This document shows, piece by piece, positions 52,394-63,155 of a stretch of DNA of 64,000 bases. The notes beneath the pieces were generated by a model. It ran no database searches, was not told the origin of the DNA, and was given only the letters and a program-made list of their open reading frames with translations. The stretch comes from Enchytraeus crypticus (Eukaryota; Annelida; Clitellata; Enchytraeida; Enchytraeidae). Positions within the stretch are counted from its first letter, which is position 1. Each line of letters opens with the position of its first letter. The stretch is from NCBI GenBank assembly GCA_905160935.1, contig CAJHZI010000303.1:117501-181500 (forward strand), written 5' to 3'. The translations under genes and the position numbers were made by a program.

Positions 52394-52545
52394 CCACTGG
52401 CTGGAGCCAGTGGCGATGTCGGTAAGATACTCGACTGTGGGTCAGTAAGTGCGGGGTTCAAATCCTGGGCTCACCCGTCACTGACATCGCTTTCGAGTGA
52501 GGAAACTGACGTTAACATTAGCTTTACCAGCTTTTACAGTCATGT
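52394..52545 (+). repeat. SINE family A copy, best preserved
   Basis: Contains all family landmarks in order: CTGGCTGGAGCCAGTGGCGA, GGGGTTCAAATCCTGGGCTC, CATCGCTTTCGAGTGAGG, ACTGACGTTAACATTAGC. It reads like a tRNA-derived head with A and B boxes joined to a unique tail. Confidence 0.85.
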
Positions 52546-53030
52546 TATGGCATAACTGAACGTTCATTGTTGGATCATTGTAGGTGAAATGGTAAAAACT
52601 TTAGTAAAATCAAAACCTAGAAGAAAGCGAGATTTATTCTTCAATCTGTAATAGAATGCCAGTCATATTCATTGTGTTTTAGTACGAAGAAATCAGCACT
52701 CTTATCAAAGCACAAACTATTATCAAAAAACAAATGTTATTTTTAATCTTCTTACAAATTTCATATAGGCCTACTTCAATAGCCGAATATAGATCGTGAC
52801 CATTAAACCACAGGTACGTTCTGAATACATCACAACACAAGGCTTAAATCGAAGCTGAAACATTAGCTTGTTAAACAAAATATTACGAATGTGGGTAGTG
52901 TATAAAGATAATTTAACAATTTAACAATATTTTGCTAGATAGCGAATGACTAGCCGAATATGAAAAGTAGAAACGAAAATCTGACCATCCTTATTTGTAA
53001 TGTGTTCAACTTCTATTATAATTATACTCC
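52546..53030. other. Unassigned AT-rich sequence
   Basis: Nothing recognised. Confidence 0.4.
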
Positions 53031-53031
53031 G

Positions 53032-53033
<2 letters not shown>

Positions 53034-53078
<45 letters not shown>

Positions 53079-53085
53079 TAGATAT
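53034..53085. repeat. AT microsatellite
   Basis: TA run. Confidence 0.95.
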
Positions 53086-53351
53086 ACACATTCGTTTATT
53101 ACATGAAATCTGACATACCGCAGAAAACTTACACATATACAAATAGCAAAACAGAAAGCAATAAACACATGTACACATTGTAAAAAGACATAATAAGCGT
53201 CATTATATAGCATTCTAATGAAGTTCTTATCCATCAGAGGTGTGCGTTTAGATGGTAAAGAGAAAGGGTGAGCCCTCTCCCTGAGCTTAGAGTTCAAATT
53301 ATCTTTAAGCGGCGGAAGAAGCCAGTGCAGTACATGCTGTTTGTTACTATA

Positions 53352-53405
53352 TTAGATGATCAATATAGATTGCGTATAGATGTCGTAGGCGGCATCTATA
53401 CGCAA
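53352..53405. repeat. Short hairpin
   Basis: TTGCGTATAGATG and its reverse complement, separated by about 10 nt. Confidence 0.7.
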
Positions 53406-53409
53406 ATCC

Positions 53410-53849
53410 ATGACTAAACTCTGAGTAATAACTAAAAAATGCGATTTCTTTCTAGAAATCAAAGAGGTAAACCAAGATTTCACACTAACCCAGACAAATG
53501 ACATCAAACATTAGTTGCAAAAAATGTATAAACATTAGATGTATACATACGAAATCAATCAGTTTTCATAACTCAAAGGTAAAATGAATGTTGACTAAAA
53601 GAGGCTCAGTCTATGATTCGAGAAAACATCGTCATCGAGTAATCGAGCAGAAGTATAGCCTATGGAGGTTACCAGAGTTAGAACAACTCATGAGTGAAAG
53701 ACAAAGTAAAATGAAATATCTCAATCGTCCGATGAATCTATTTGATTCTAAAAGACAGTAATTAGCACAATAACAGAACACCGTTTGTGATCATATAATC
53801 AGATCTAAAAATATTAGCGTACATTCAAATACGATCGCATCTTTGCATA
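53410..53849. other. Unassigned sequence
   Basis: Nothing recognised. Confidence 0.4.
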
Positions 53850-54118
53850 TAGCATCATTATCTTCATCTTTCCTTGAGTCATCATCTTCCCTTGAATCCC
53901 AGTTTAGCTAGAGTCGAAATACGAATAAAAAATTAAACTTTTCCAATAGTTTTACAAAATTTTTTGCAATTTCTGGAGCCTAGACGCTTACCCACCGAAT
54001 GCCCTTTCTGATGTTGGTTGGATCTTAGTGCTTTGTTGCCTTTTAAGACACGTACACGTCGTACAGTCACCGGTTGGCCAATTCCTCATAAACCCAGACG
54101 CAACACGGGTTAATCATA
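53850..54118 (-). repeat. Repeat family C copy, near full-length
   Basis: Reverse copy: TTCCCTTGAATCCCAGTTTA, GCAATTTCTGGAGCCTAGAC, CCACCGAATGCCCTTTCTGA, and the distal end CCAGACGCAACACGGGT. Confidence 0.75.
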
Positions 54119-54342
54119 TATCTGATCTTAACATGTAACAGATGTAAATATTCAGAGAGGCCTTCAAAGCGAAGTATTCATATAAACTTCATACAGATTA
54201 TGAGAACCACTGTATGACTGTTTGTATTTATACAATGTATACATAGGCCTAACAGTAGTTCTCTACTAAAAGTTGCCATAACCAACAGAAGATAACACGA
54301 ATAGTGGGCAAATAGTCAAGACAGATCAAGAAAAATGCATAA

Positions 54343-54472
54343 AAAGGTAATGTTAACGTCAGTTTCCTCATTCGAAAGCGATGTCAGTGAAGGGCGAGCC
54401 CAGAATTTGAACCCCGCACATACTGATCCGCGGTCGAATAACTTATCGGCATCGCCATTGGTTCCAGCCATG
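54343..54472 (-). repeat. SINE family A copy
   Basis: Minus-strand copy, nearly full-length, with the B-box GGTTCAAATTCTGG and the GCCAATGGCGATGCCG A-box region. Confidence 0.75.
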
Positions 54473-54571
54473 AAATTTTTTAATGATAATTACGTGCAAA
54501 ACGTTATCACGGAAGAGATATAACAAAACATTTATAAACACTAGGTGCTTGCCTAACTTGGAGTTAACACC

Positions 54572-54574
<3 letters not shown>

Positions 54575-54603
<29 letters not shown>

Positions 54604-54725
54604 TAAATAAAAATAATAATAATAATAAAAATAATAAAGGATTAACTTCCGTTTCCACATACAAGGATGATGTCAGGAACGTCCCCCATCACATGTCACT
54701 ACATATCGATTCACCCCAAACGATC
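54575..54725 (-). repeat. LINE 3'-tail copy (family F) with AAT tract
   Basis: Reverse copy: AATAATAAAGGATTAACTTC, GGATGATGTCAGGAACGTCC and ACATCACTACAGATCGATTC-like sequence; the AAT repeats are its 3' tail. Confidence 0.7.
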
Positions 54726-55015
54726 TGAAAAAAAAAACATGTGCTGAAGAGTATAATAGTATAACAGTGACGCAAAGTGGTCTACCGTTTAACAACAGAA
54801 GATTTATTCAGTAAATAAGGTATAGCCATGAACATCTTAACAATATGATACGCTGGTATGCTTCCGAGTTAAATTCTAAATATAGCCAATTAGGCTTCTA
54901 CTGAAAGAACTTGCAGAGCATTATTATGTATTTCCCAGAACATAACAGAATGAAAAGAACCAGATTTCATAGATATATATTCATTACATATATTTAATAT
55001 TTATTTTATATTCTA
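54726..55015. other. Unassigned AT-rich sequence downstream of the phosphatase gene
   Basis: May contain the end of its 3' untranslated region. Confidence 0.35.
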
Positions 55016-55017
55016 TA

Positions 55018-55018
55018 T

Positions 55019-55075
<57 letters not shown>
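55018..55075. repeat. AT microsatellite
   Basis: TA run of about 50 nt. Confidence 0.95.
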
Positions 55076-55076
<1 letters not shown>

Positions 55077-55306
55077 CCAACTCAAATATTCAAATACGAC
55101 TTCCACAGATCCTGATTCACTTTATCCAACACTCTAACAAAAAACCTTCCTTTTAGCGTGCCGTTAATCCCTATTCGGGGTCGACACGGAGGAGTCTAGA
55201 TATGAAACAGAACACTTGTCCACCACGCTAACATTCAAGCAATATTTACAATTTCTGAAAACAAATGATCTGCAAGTTTCTGGGATATATGATTTCGGAT
55301 AATCAA

Positions 55307-56809
55307 TTACATCTTATTTGCACCGACACTCTCAACATCGTCATCAAGCGATGTTCCCTCATCATCCTCATCTTCCGGTAGATCAATCAGATTGGCTTTC
55401 AGCTTCTCCTGATCAGAACGACTGAACGCCAATGACTCGAGATAGTCTGCTGCAGATCCATACCTAAACCAATCAATAGAATAATCAATCAATCAATCAA
55501 CCAATCGAGTAATCAATCAATCAGTCAATCAAATAATCAATCTATCGAATAATCAATCAATCAATCAAGTCTGCTGCAGATCCATACCTAAATCAATCAA
55601 TAGAATAATCAATCTATCAAGTAATCAATCAATCAACCAATCGAGTAATCATTCAATCAACCAATCGAGTAATCAATCAATCAATCGAGTCTGCTGCAGA
55701 TCCATACCTAAATCAATCAATAGAAGAACCCATTTTCTCATTTTCTGTTCTAAATACAGAACAGAAAAAAACTTTAACTGCTACTACAAGATAAACCAGA
55801 TAAAATTTAATCTTTACAATTGTATTTTTATTCAGCGCATCAGTGTCATTTACGAAAATGAAGTTGCATTTAACTAAATTAGCGATATACATAAAATAAA
55901 ATACTTGTATTTCATATACCGTTCCTTGTAGCAGTTAAAGTAACAATCATATTCACTATATGAATTCATAAACATTTTTATAAATGGTAAATTACTAAAT
56001 TTACAATTTACGAATATTATGTAGACCCCAGCACTTCCAATAAGGTTTCATAATTTGCGATGATTAACTGAAGAGTTTGTAGTATATCGTAAAATGTCTT
56101 AATAGCGTAGGGGTAACATCGTGAACTTTTAAACGACAGATCCTGAGGTGAATTGAATTCTCGTGGGTTCAAATCCCAGCCGCGCTGATCTGAGAGTAAA
56201 ATCTCGGGCATTCACTGGACTGGTTATACTGAAAATGTTCTAAATTGCCTAACGGTTTAAACATGTGGAATTAAAAGCAATAGATATCAACATAGTTGAT
56301 CATTTCACTATAGTGCGTGTTTACTATTTTTAGTATAGTATACTCACGTATCGTCGATATACTGCAGCACTTTCATCATGGTCTCGTACTTAGCGGTGGT
56401 GAACGTCTGACACATGTGAAACTTCTCTACAATCTCAGTGTACAGTCGCTCAGCCATCGGCTCCAGGCCTTCCTGTAATGAGCAGAGTAAAGAGTCTCAC
56501 ACACTGTCAGATATAACGAGCAGAGTAAAGTGTCTCACACAGTGTTAGACACAATGAGCATACTAAAGAGTCCAACACACAGTCAGACATAACGAGCAAA
56601 ACTAGAGTCTAACACACTGCAGATATAAAGAGCACACTAATGTGTCTCACACACTGTCAGATATAAAGAGCACACTAATGTGTCTCACACACTGTCAGAC
56701 ATAACGAGCATACTAAACAGTCTCACACACTGTCAGATATAACGAACACACTAAAGTGTCTCACACACTGTCAGATATAACGAGCATACTAAAGTGTCTC
56801 ACACAGTGT

Positions 56810-56868
<59 letters not shown>

Positions 56869-57587
56869 ACTTTACCTCTTTCCAGGGACACTCTCCTCAC
56901 TTTTATCTTATACTATACTTATACTAAAAGACATACAATTGACTCTGGTACATTGCCTGTAATTATAATTTTTTAATATTTTCTGATGACCAACCTCAGA
57001 TCTTGCGTAGTCGGTAGCGATGAAATGTTTTGACTTGCCGAGACAAGACAGCACCATCGCAGAGACAATACCCGTTCTGTCCTTACCATGTGCACAGTTT
57101 AGCATGGCCGGCACGTTGTCCTTCTCACACAGCAGCTTTAGTGCTGTGCGGTCAATTCAATAATCATTTCAATCTATCAATCAATCAGTTGATCAAATAC
57201 CAATTAATCACTCAATTAATCAATCACTCAATCAGTCGATCAAACAATCTGTCAATATATCAGTCAATATATCAGTCAGTCAATCAATAGATCAATCACT
57301 CAATCAATCAATCAGTTAGAACAAACAATCGATCAATCAATCAGTCAATCTATCAGTCAGTTGATCAATCAATAGATCAATCAATCTATCAATCAGTCGA
57401 TCAAATCAATGATCAATCAGTTACAGGAAGGATGGCACCTAGGCAAAGCCAGTATCAATTCAGTCCTCGCCACTTACACATTTTAGTATAATTCGTACGT
57501 TATCTTTCTCATAGAGTATGGTTAGCAGCTGCACAATAAATCAATATATATATCTCACTATAACCACCAAATAAAGAATAATAAGTC

Positions 57588-57630
<43 letters not shown>

Positions 57631-60148
57631 GTAACTGAAAATAATTAACACCAAATAAAGAATAACAAGACCAAAATACATATTCATATACGTAACTGAA
57701 AAATAATTAATCTTCAAAACTAATAATTAATCTCCAAAACTCAGTCGTAAGATGACAAAAGAAATGTCAAAATATGTAAAAAAAATGATACAATGCTACA
57801 CACCTGCACAGATAGCTGACTGACTGCGTTCTATCATGTCTATATACTGATATAATACAATGCTACATACCTGCACAGATAGCTGACTGACTGTGTTCTA
57901 TCATGTCTATATACTGGCCCAGTAGACCTTCCTTGTTCAGCACGTATTTCGCAAACACTCTCACGAAGTATCGATAGCCAGTTCCCAGCACGAGATCAAT
58001 GAGTAAGCAGAGGAGAGAATAGAGTTTTATGTACCACGGGGCACGACGGAATACTGCCCATATGTACTGCATCTGTAAATACACACACAATACATAAATA
58101 CAGAATACTGCCCATATGTATTGCATCTGTTCACATACAATACATAACTACGTAACGACAGAATACTGCCCATATGTATAGCATCTGTAAATACACGTAC
58201 AATACATAACTACACAGTGACGGAATACTGCCCATATGTATTGCATCTGTTCATACATATACAATACATAACTACAGTAAATAAATACATAATTTATGTT
58301 TCTATTTTCTTTGTTTTTTGCACATTTGCATTAATTTCTGTTCTGTATGTATTTTGGTTGCCCAAGCGGTGAATAAAAATATATATAACACAAGTCAATC
58401 AAGAATTGCTTTAAGTCCTTCTCAACCCAAGCTAAAGTTGAGCTCAATGATTAGCACCAGATTAGCATCAGCTGTAGGTTACCAAAAGCTAGATATTAGT
58501 GCCAGGCCCAGCTACCACTAAGGTAGCCTAGGGGTAGAGCTGATTTTGACTCAATACCTGCCTGAACGTAGATCAAGGAGCATGATATGTTTGCAAAATG
58601 GAAATAAATATACTCATACTAAAATCTCCTATTTGGAATACAAAACTAAGATTACAAACCATGTCAGGGCAAATGTAAATAAATTTACCAAAGAGCTTCC
58701 AGTATTATATATCTACAAGTCTTAACATTTGACGGACAACTTCAAGTAGCAAACAACTTATTTTATACCGTTCGGAGTCAAGACCATTAAAGTGATGCAT
58801 CAACAGTGGCTGGAGCCAGCGGCGAAAGCTGTAAAATCCGTGAATCAATAGGTGCAGGGTTCAAATCCTGGGCTCGCCCGTCACTGGCATCACTTTCGAG
58901 TGAGAAAACTGACATTAACCCTAGCTGTTAGCTTTAGCAGTGCACGAATACAAACCTTAAAGAAATTAATTAGAATGTGTTTGCCAGTAGGAGCATCAGC
59001 AGTTGTGATTTCTTCATTATCTTCACAATTCTCAACACTGCTACCACTGCTGCTTGCAGAAAATCCGTTACTCTCAGTGCTACCATCCACACACGTTGAC
59101 TTATAGAAAAGTCCCTTGAGAGGAACATAGCAGATAGGCTCTCCAGGTCGATAGCGGGATCTCAGCGGCAGCTTTACCTGTCACAAAACAGGTTTACAGA
59201 AGTGTATATTAGTTTATTTTTCTTTTAAAATTGATATTAATGTCATTAAATTACATAAAGTAAGTAGAGTTAATTTGATTATTAATTGTACTTACTTTAT
59301 GTAATTTTAATTTTAATCCTACTTATTTTTAAAGCATCATCGTCAGTAATTTACAGATAAGTATCGCTTGCCTCTTCAGCACATTTCTTTCGGAGATTGG
59401 TTTGGATGAATTGATCTGTAGTGATGTGTGCTTTGGGAATGTCCCGGACATCATCCCTGGATGAGAAAATGGATGTTAAACATTTATTATTATATTATAA
59501 ACTAATGCTATAGGAGGCTTTAATGTGAGTATAACTTTAGATATTACCCATTAAATGTTACAGATTATCATTTACTGATAACTCTTTCTCCCAATCAACT
59601 TTTAGTCTATGGGCAAACATTTGATCCTTTAGCAAACCACTAATAGACCACATTACGTTAACCACTCTTCAGTGCAACAATGACGTAATGTCAATTAAGT
59701 ACGCAACATGACCTGCTTGTCACTTATGACATTTCTGAAATTAAAGTTTAAAACTAACTACAGTTGCATAATAAGAAGTTTTTAAGGGTACCTTATAGAC
59801 TGGGTATAGACTATCGAGAAGTTTACAACCAGTTGCCTTCCTATATTCAGTCGATGATCTGAAATCAATTATACAACGAATTCCCAAATTTCTAAATCTG
59901 CTGATCTCGTCTTCTGTCAAAAAATCAGGCCTCGATGATCTATAGAGTTTAACGGGAACACACTTCTCTTGCAGGTCGGGTATAATACCATTGGACTGAT
60001 CTTTTTGCAAATTTTCAGAAGTTTTTATTTTATTTCCACTCTCGTTCCCTGAAGCAGGCACATCAAGGTCATCATTACTGCTGACTGTTGACTTGTTAGG
60101 GCAACCCACTTCACGGAAATTAGGCATAGAAGTGAACAATTGAGACAT
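55307..60148 (-). CDS. CX5R tyrosine/dual-specificity phosphatase, Y_phosphatase3-like, 6 exons
   Basis: Phosphatase of the class typified by MptpB/LipA (P-loop CxxGKDRTG; in that family the Lys/Asp pair goes with phosphotyrosine and sometimes phosphoinositide substrates). Exons in gene order: 60148-59792, 59177-58956, 58072-57871, 57143-56995, 56472-56348, 55463-55307 (1212 nt, 403 aa). Seen: domain start SMPNFREVGC near residue 8, YRSSRPDFLTEDEI then IRCIIDFRSSTEY, a hydrophobic segment around residues 205-230 (WYIKLYSLLCLLIDLVLGTG), and NCAHGKDRTG with C277 and R283 as the predicted catalytic pair. The C-terminal part has the helical LEPMAERLY...VLQYIDDTYGSAADYL block and an acidic tail. 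Two Ser/Asp-rich inserts (about 20-60 and 140-175) look disordered. A start 15 codons upstream is possible; I chose the one next to the conserved domain. No vertebrate name is certain; the substrate is unknown. Confidence 0.88.
55464..55735 (-). repeat. Phosphatase exon 6 acceptor array with TCAA repeats
   Basis: Two upstream copies of TTTAG|GTATGGATCTGCAGCAGA; decoy edges 55587 and 55707, true edge 55463. TCAA-type repeats fill the intervals. Both decoys read four codons past the copied exon and stop. Confidence 0.9.
56094..56335 (+). repeat. SINE family B copy, next to phosphatase exon 5
   Basis: Full-length copy with CGTGGGTTCAAATCCCAGCC. Antisense to the gene; it ends about 10 nt from the exon 5 donor. 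Confidence 0.8.
56476..56812 (-). repeat. 40-nt tandem array upstream of phosphatase exon 5
   Basis: Eight or so units with CTGACAGTGTGTGAGACAC and TTAGTATGCTCGTTATAT on the gene strand. It ends in the acceptor TACTCTGCTCATTACAG|GAAGG, so the last unit supplies the splice site. Confidence 0.75.
56812..56868. repeat. AT microsatellite in phosphatase intron 4
   Basis: TA run of about 55 nt. Confidence 0.95.
57150..57425. repeat. TCAA/GATT degenerate repeats in phosphatase intron 3
   Basis: AATCAATCAATCAGT-type tetranucleotide repeats, starting within 10 nt of the exon 4 acceptor. Confidence 0.75.
57455..57537 (-). pseudogene. Decayed copy of the phosphatase P-loop exon (exon 4)
   Basis: In intron 3, upstream of the real exon 4 in gene order, the minus strand reads LLTILYEKDNVRIILKCVSG then ED and a stop. 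This parallels LKLLCEKDNVPAMLNCAHGKDR of exon 4. The active-site Cys is kept, but the Arg codon position is TGA and the acceptor is shifted by one base, so it cannot work. It may be a dead alternative or duplicated exon. Confidence 0.65.
57590..57630. repeat. AT microsatellite in phosphatase intron 3
   Basis: TA run of about 35 nt. Confidence 0.95.
57791..57870 (-). repeat. Duplicate of the phosphatase exon 3 end and donor
   Basis: A 67-nt direct duplication: the last about 45 nt of exon 3 and its donor (ATCTGTGCAG|GTATGTAGC) recur with a decoy edge at 57804 (GTGTGTAGC). Confidence 0.9.
58073..58290 (-). repeat. Phosphatase exon 3 acceptor array
   Basis: Three upstream copies of ACAG|ATGCAATACATATGGG and the next 20 nt. 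Decoy edges 58126, 58184 and 58246; true edge 58072. The nearest decoy is 54 nt away and in frame (18 extra residues); the second reads into a stop. Confidence 0.92.
58805..58945 (+). repeat. SINE family A copy in phosphatase intron 2
   Basis: Near full-length; antisense to the host gene. It ends about 10 nt from the exon 2 donor. Confidence 0.75.
59370..59505 (+). repeat. LINE 3'-tail copy (family F) in phosphatase intron 1
   Basis: AGCACATTTCTTTCGGAGAT, GAATTGATCTGTAGTGATGT, GTCCCGGACATCATCCCTGG, then TTATTATTATATT. Confidence 0.75.
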
Positions 60149-62034
60149 TTTTATGACTATATTCGTCTGGAAAGAAATCAAAAAGACAGTCAATGAAAAT
60201 ACAAAAACATGAATAAGTCTAAAAATAATGGTAGCATTTGCAAATAATTATAAAAGGAACAATATATTAGGATAAAACAGTTAACTGCAGACACCCTGAA
60301 TATAGTTTTCATGTGTTTTGTGTATTTCTCAAGGAAATATACACAAACTGCCTGGAAAGATTATAAATTACATGCAAGTAATTAAATTATTAGATAATTT
60401 AAAATAACGATAAGATCGTAATACAACTATCATATATTTTGCTTTTATCACACCAATCCTGATTCTTCTCTTACTAAACGTTTTTAATTTCCAAATTTTC
60501 AAAAGAATTTCGCTAAGTATTTATATTCTAATTTTGACACTCTAGCTGTTGTTACATTCACTTTTTATATTGCTCTAGATAGCAAGGGTCTTCTGAATTT
60601 AAAATTATCTCTTTCTAAAAGTACTAACAAATACATAAATTTACGATAACGTAATATTAAAAATGGTAACAATGCAGTTAAGAACAGAAATCTTGATGAG
60701 AATAATCAGTGTTTATTGTGCTCTTATGGCCAAAAGGCCCAAAACCGGCAAATTCTTCTAAAACATACCTAACAAATTATCCTATGGTAAATTATAGGTT
60801 TGTTTATATCTGTTTATCGCTCACATGGATTAAAGAAAAGAAATCAATGCAATCACAACTGAGACTACGAATTAGCTATAATGATATTGCCACTAATAAA
60901 TCATGAACAAACGTGTGCTAGTGTAATAATACTTCCATAATTAAATTAAACTTAAAAGTTGAGTGTAAATCGGTAACTATTCCCGATATAATTGTTGACT
61001 AAATCTTACTTAATATGATATTCGGTTCTCACAAAATCTCTCTAATCATAGAAATTGTTTAGTTTATCTTGTAATTCCGTGGATCACAGTACAAGGTGGC
61101 ACAAACCAGGACGCATTACCAGTTATAACACTCCAGCCTTGCATAAACTAGAACTGTGGTTGTAAATCAACGACGATATGCTAAAAAGAACTTAAATACA
61201 GGACTTTAGTCTCTCCTGGGTTTAGAAGCAAGGTTATTGAAGTGAGTCAGACTTAGAATTAAATATACCGGGTCCAGTTTTAACGCTTGAGATAAATAAA
61301 CGGATATCTCAAGAGCAGAACTTATAACTTATTGACATGTGTTATAGGCCTGTATGCCATTTAGTTAAGCCTTTTAAGCCCCGTTGAGCGCAATATCATT
61401 ATAAACTGTAGACCATTTGGAATACCAGAGCAGCTCCACGTAAATTAAAAGTACTCTAGCTATTATTTCTGGAGAGGGTCCAGCCGTAGAATCTTTGTTT
61501 AGGCTTCACCAACCTAAAGCCGTTGGTACATTTAACAGTTATATAAGGGCCAAGGCTAGAGCGTATGGATCTGCTGATCTACACTAAACTGGTTGATCTA
61601 CCGAGCTATGAAGAGATGAGCTGAGTGGTTTAGTATCGGCTGAGTCATTTTGTGATGAACCTTCAGTTTAAACCGGTAGTCTTTGCTATAAATACCATCA
61701 AAATATGCGACATTAAGTTCAACGCCCTTTTATAGTGTCTTGTAAAAGCCTTAAGGCTTCTGAACACGACGTTAAACATGTTTCTGCGACTAGTTCGTTG
61801 CTCGGGCAGGTTTATGAGGTTTTAAAGGTCTAGACTAGAAATGCAATGCAACGTACGACAACCAAACCAATGAGGCTAATAACTTTGATAGCGTCGCTGT
61901 TTAACACATATGCATGTATGTGAGTAATATACACCATACAAAATATATGCTTCCCTACCAAATACATAACAAGTCGTCCGCCGTTCATTGTAAATGAATG
62001 GAAAACTTCTGAAGTTCCTTTGAAATCTCTAAAA
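60149..62034. other. Upstream of the phosphatase gene, otherwise unassigned
   Basis: The promoter and any 5' untranslated exon of the phosphatase should be near 60150-60700 but I could not identify them. A LINE-tail-like ACGACGTTAAACATG is at 61767. No other gene seen. Confidence 0.4.
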
Positions 62035-62282
62035 AAGTGAACACGCAAAGTGCTACGCATTATAGCGAAATGACTAACTACGTTGCTATCTATCACTTTT
62101 AATACCACATGTTTAAACCGTCAGGCAATTTAGTCCATTTTCCGTCTAACCAGTCCAGTGTATGTTTGAGATTTTACTCTCAGGTCAGCGCGGCAGGGAT
62201 TCGAACCCACGACGGCCACGAGGGTTTAATTCACCTCGGGATCTGTCATTTAAAGCTTCATGACGTTACCCGTTACGAAGCT
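62035..62282 (-). repeat. SINE family B copy
   Basis: Minus-strand copy with CGTGGGTTCGAATCCCTGCC and the ACATGTGGTATTAAAAGTGA segment; abuts a LINE tail fragment. Confidence 0.75.
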
Positions 62283-62500
62283 TTTCGGACACATTATGCA
62301 GAACAAAATAGTTGAAAATACCGTAGTGATAGGAATAATAAAAGGAAAAAGATGCAAGGGTCGACAGCGGAAGACGTTTATTAAGATTCTTAGCAAATGG
62401 ATGCAGTTAACTGAAACAGAGATGATCAGAGCAACAATGAACAGAGACATATGGAGGAATATGACCATGACCGCCCAGGCTTGAAACAGGCACGGCACTT
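62270..62500 (+). mobile_element. LINE endonuclease-RT C-terminal fragment
   Basis: Frame reading FGHIMQNKIVENTVVIGIIK, then GKRCKGRQRKTFIKIL, and MNRDIWRNMTMTAQA before a stop. This is the characteristic tail of a widespread animal LINE polyprotein (GHxxR...GKRxRGRQR...DRxxWR). The fragment abuts a SINE B copy in the opposite direction on its left. Confidence 0.75.
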
Positions 62501-63024
62501 AGAGAACATAACATAACGGTACACTGGGTCAGGAAGCACAGATGCTTGTTTAAGACCCATTTCCTCCTTCTTCTCCCTGGTTATTAGTAATCGTTGCCTT
62601 TTGATGGCGCATCAATTGCAGCCGGCGCGGATTTAAGAATTTCTTTCCATCACCATGGGATTTTTTCCTTCCTAAGCTTTTACCAACACTCGGTCTTCCA
62701 AGGTGGTCACCCACAAAGTACTAACCAAGGTCGATGCAGCTTAACTTCTATAATTGACGCGCAACTAAACCAAGTGCGCTAATCCCGCCGTCCCGACGTA
62801 GAAGAAAGGAGACGTCATCCCTACTCTATTAAGACATTCTAAACTTCTGCGGTACACGCTGAGTTGATCGCATCTTGTGTTTCTGTATAGGATCAAATTG
62901 TTAGGACTCGTATGAAATGATCATGTACTGTATATACATTAATGTTTTAAATAGAATTCGATAGGCTATATCTCAATGAATTTCTGTGTTAAATTTTCCC
63001 GTGTGATGTTCGGGATGAATGGAA
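62501..63024. other. Unassigned sequence
   Basis: No repeat family or gene recognised. A 62-codon frame at 62594 lacks family features. Confidence 0.35.
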
Positions 63025-63155
63025 TTTCTCTCTTAGTGCGCTGCGTACTGGCAGGTCAATGGAAAATAACGCCTCCACTCTTCTCTGTCTTCCGCTTTTC
63101 TCTTCATGTCCACATATGAGTGGATCTTTAAATCATCTAACATTCCTAGTAACAT
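63025..63155 (+). repeat. Repeat family E copy, full
   Basis: TTAGTGCGCTGCGTACTGGC, CTCCACTCTTCTCTGTCTTC, CTTCATGTCCACATATGAGT and TCATCTAACATTCCTA. Confidence 0.7.
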
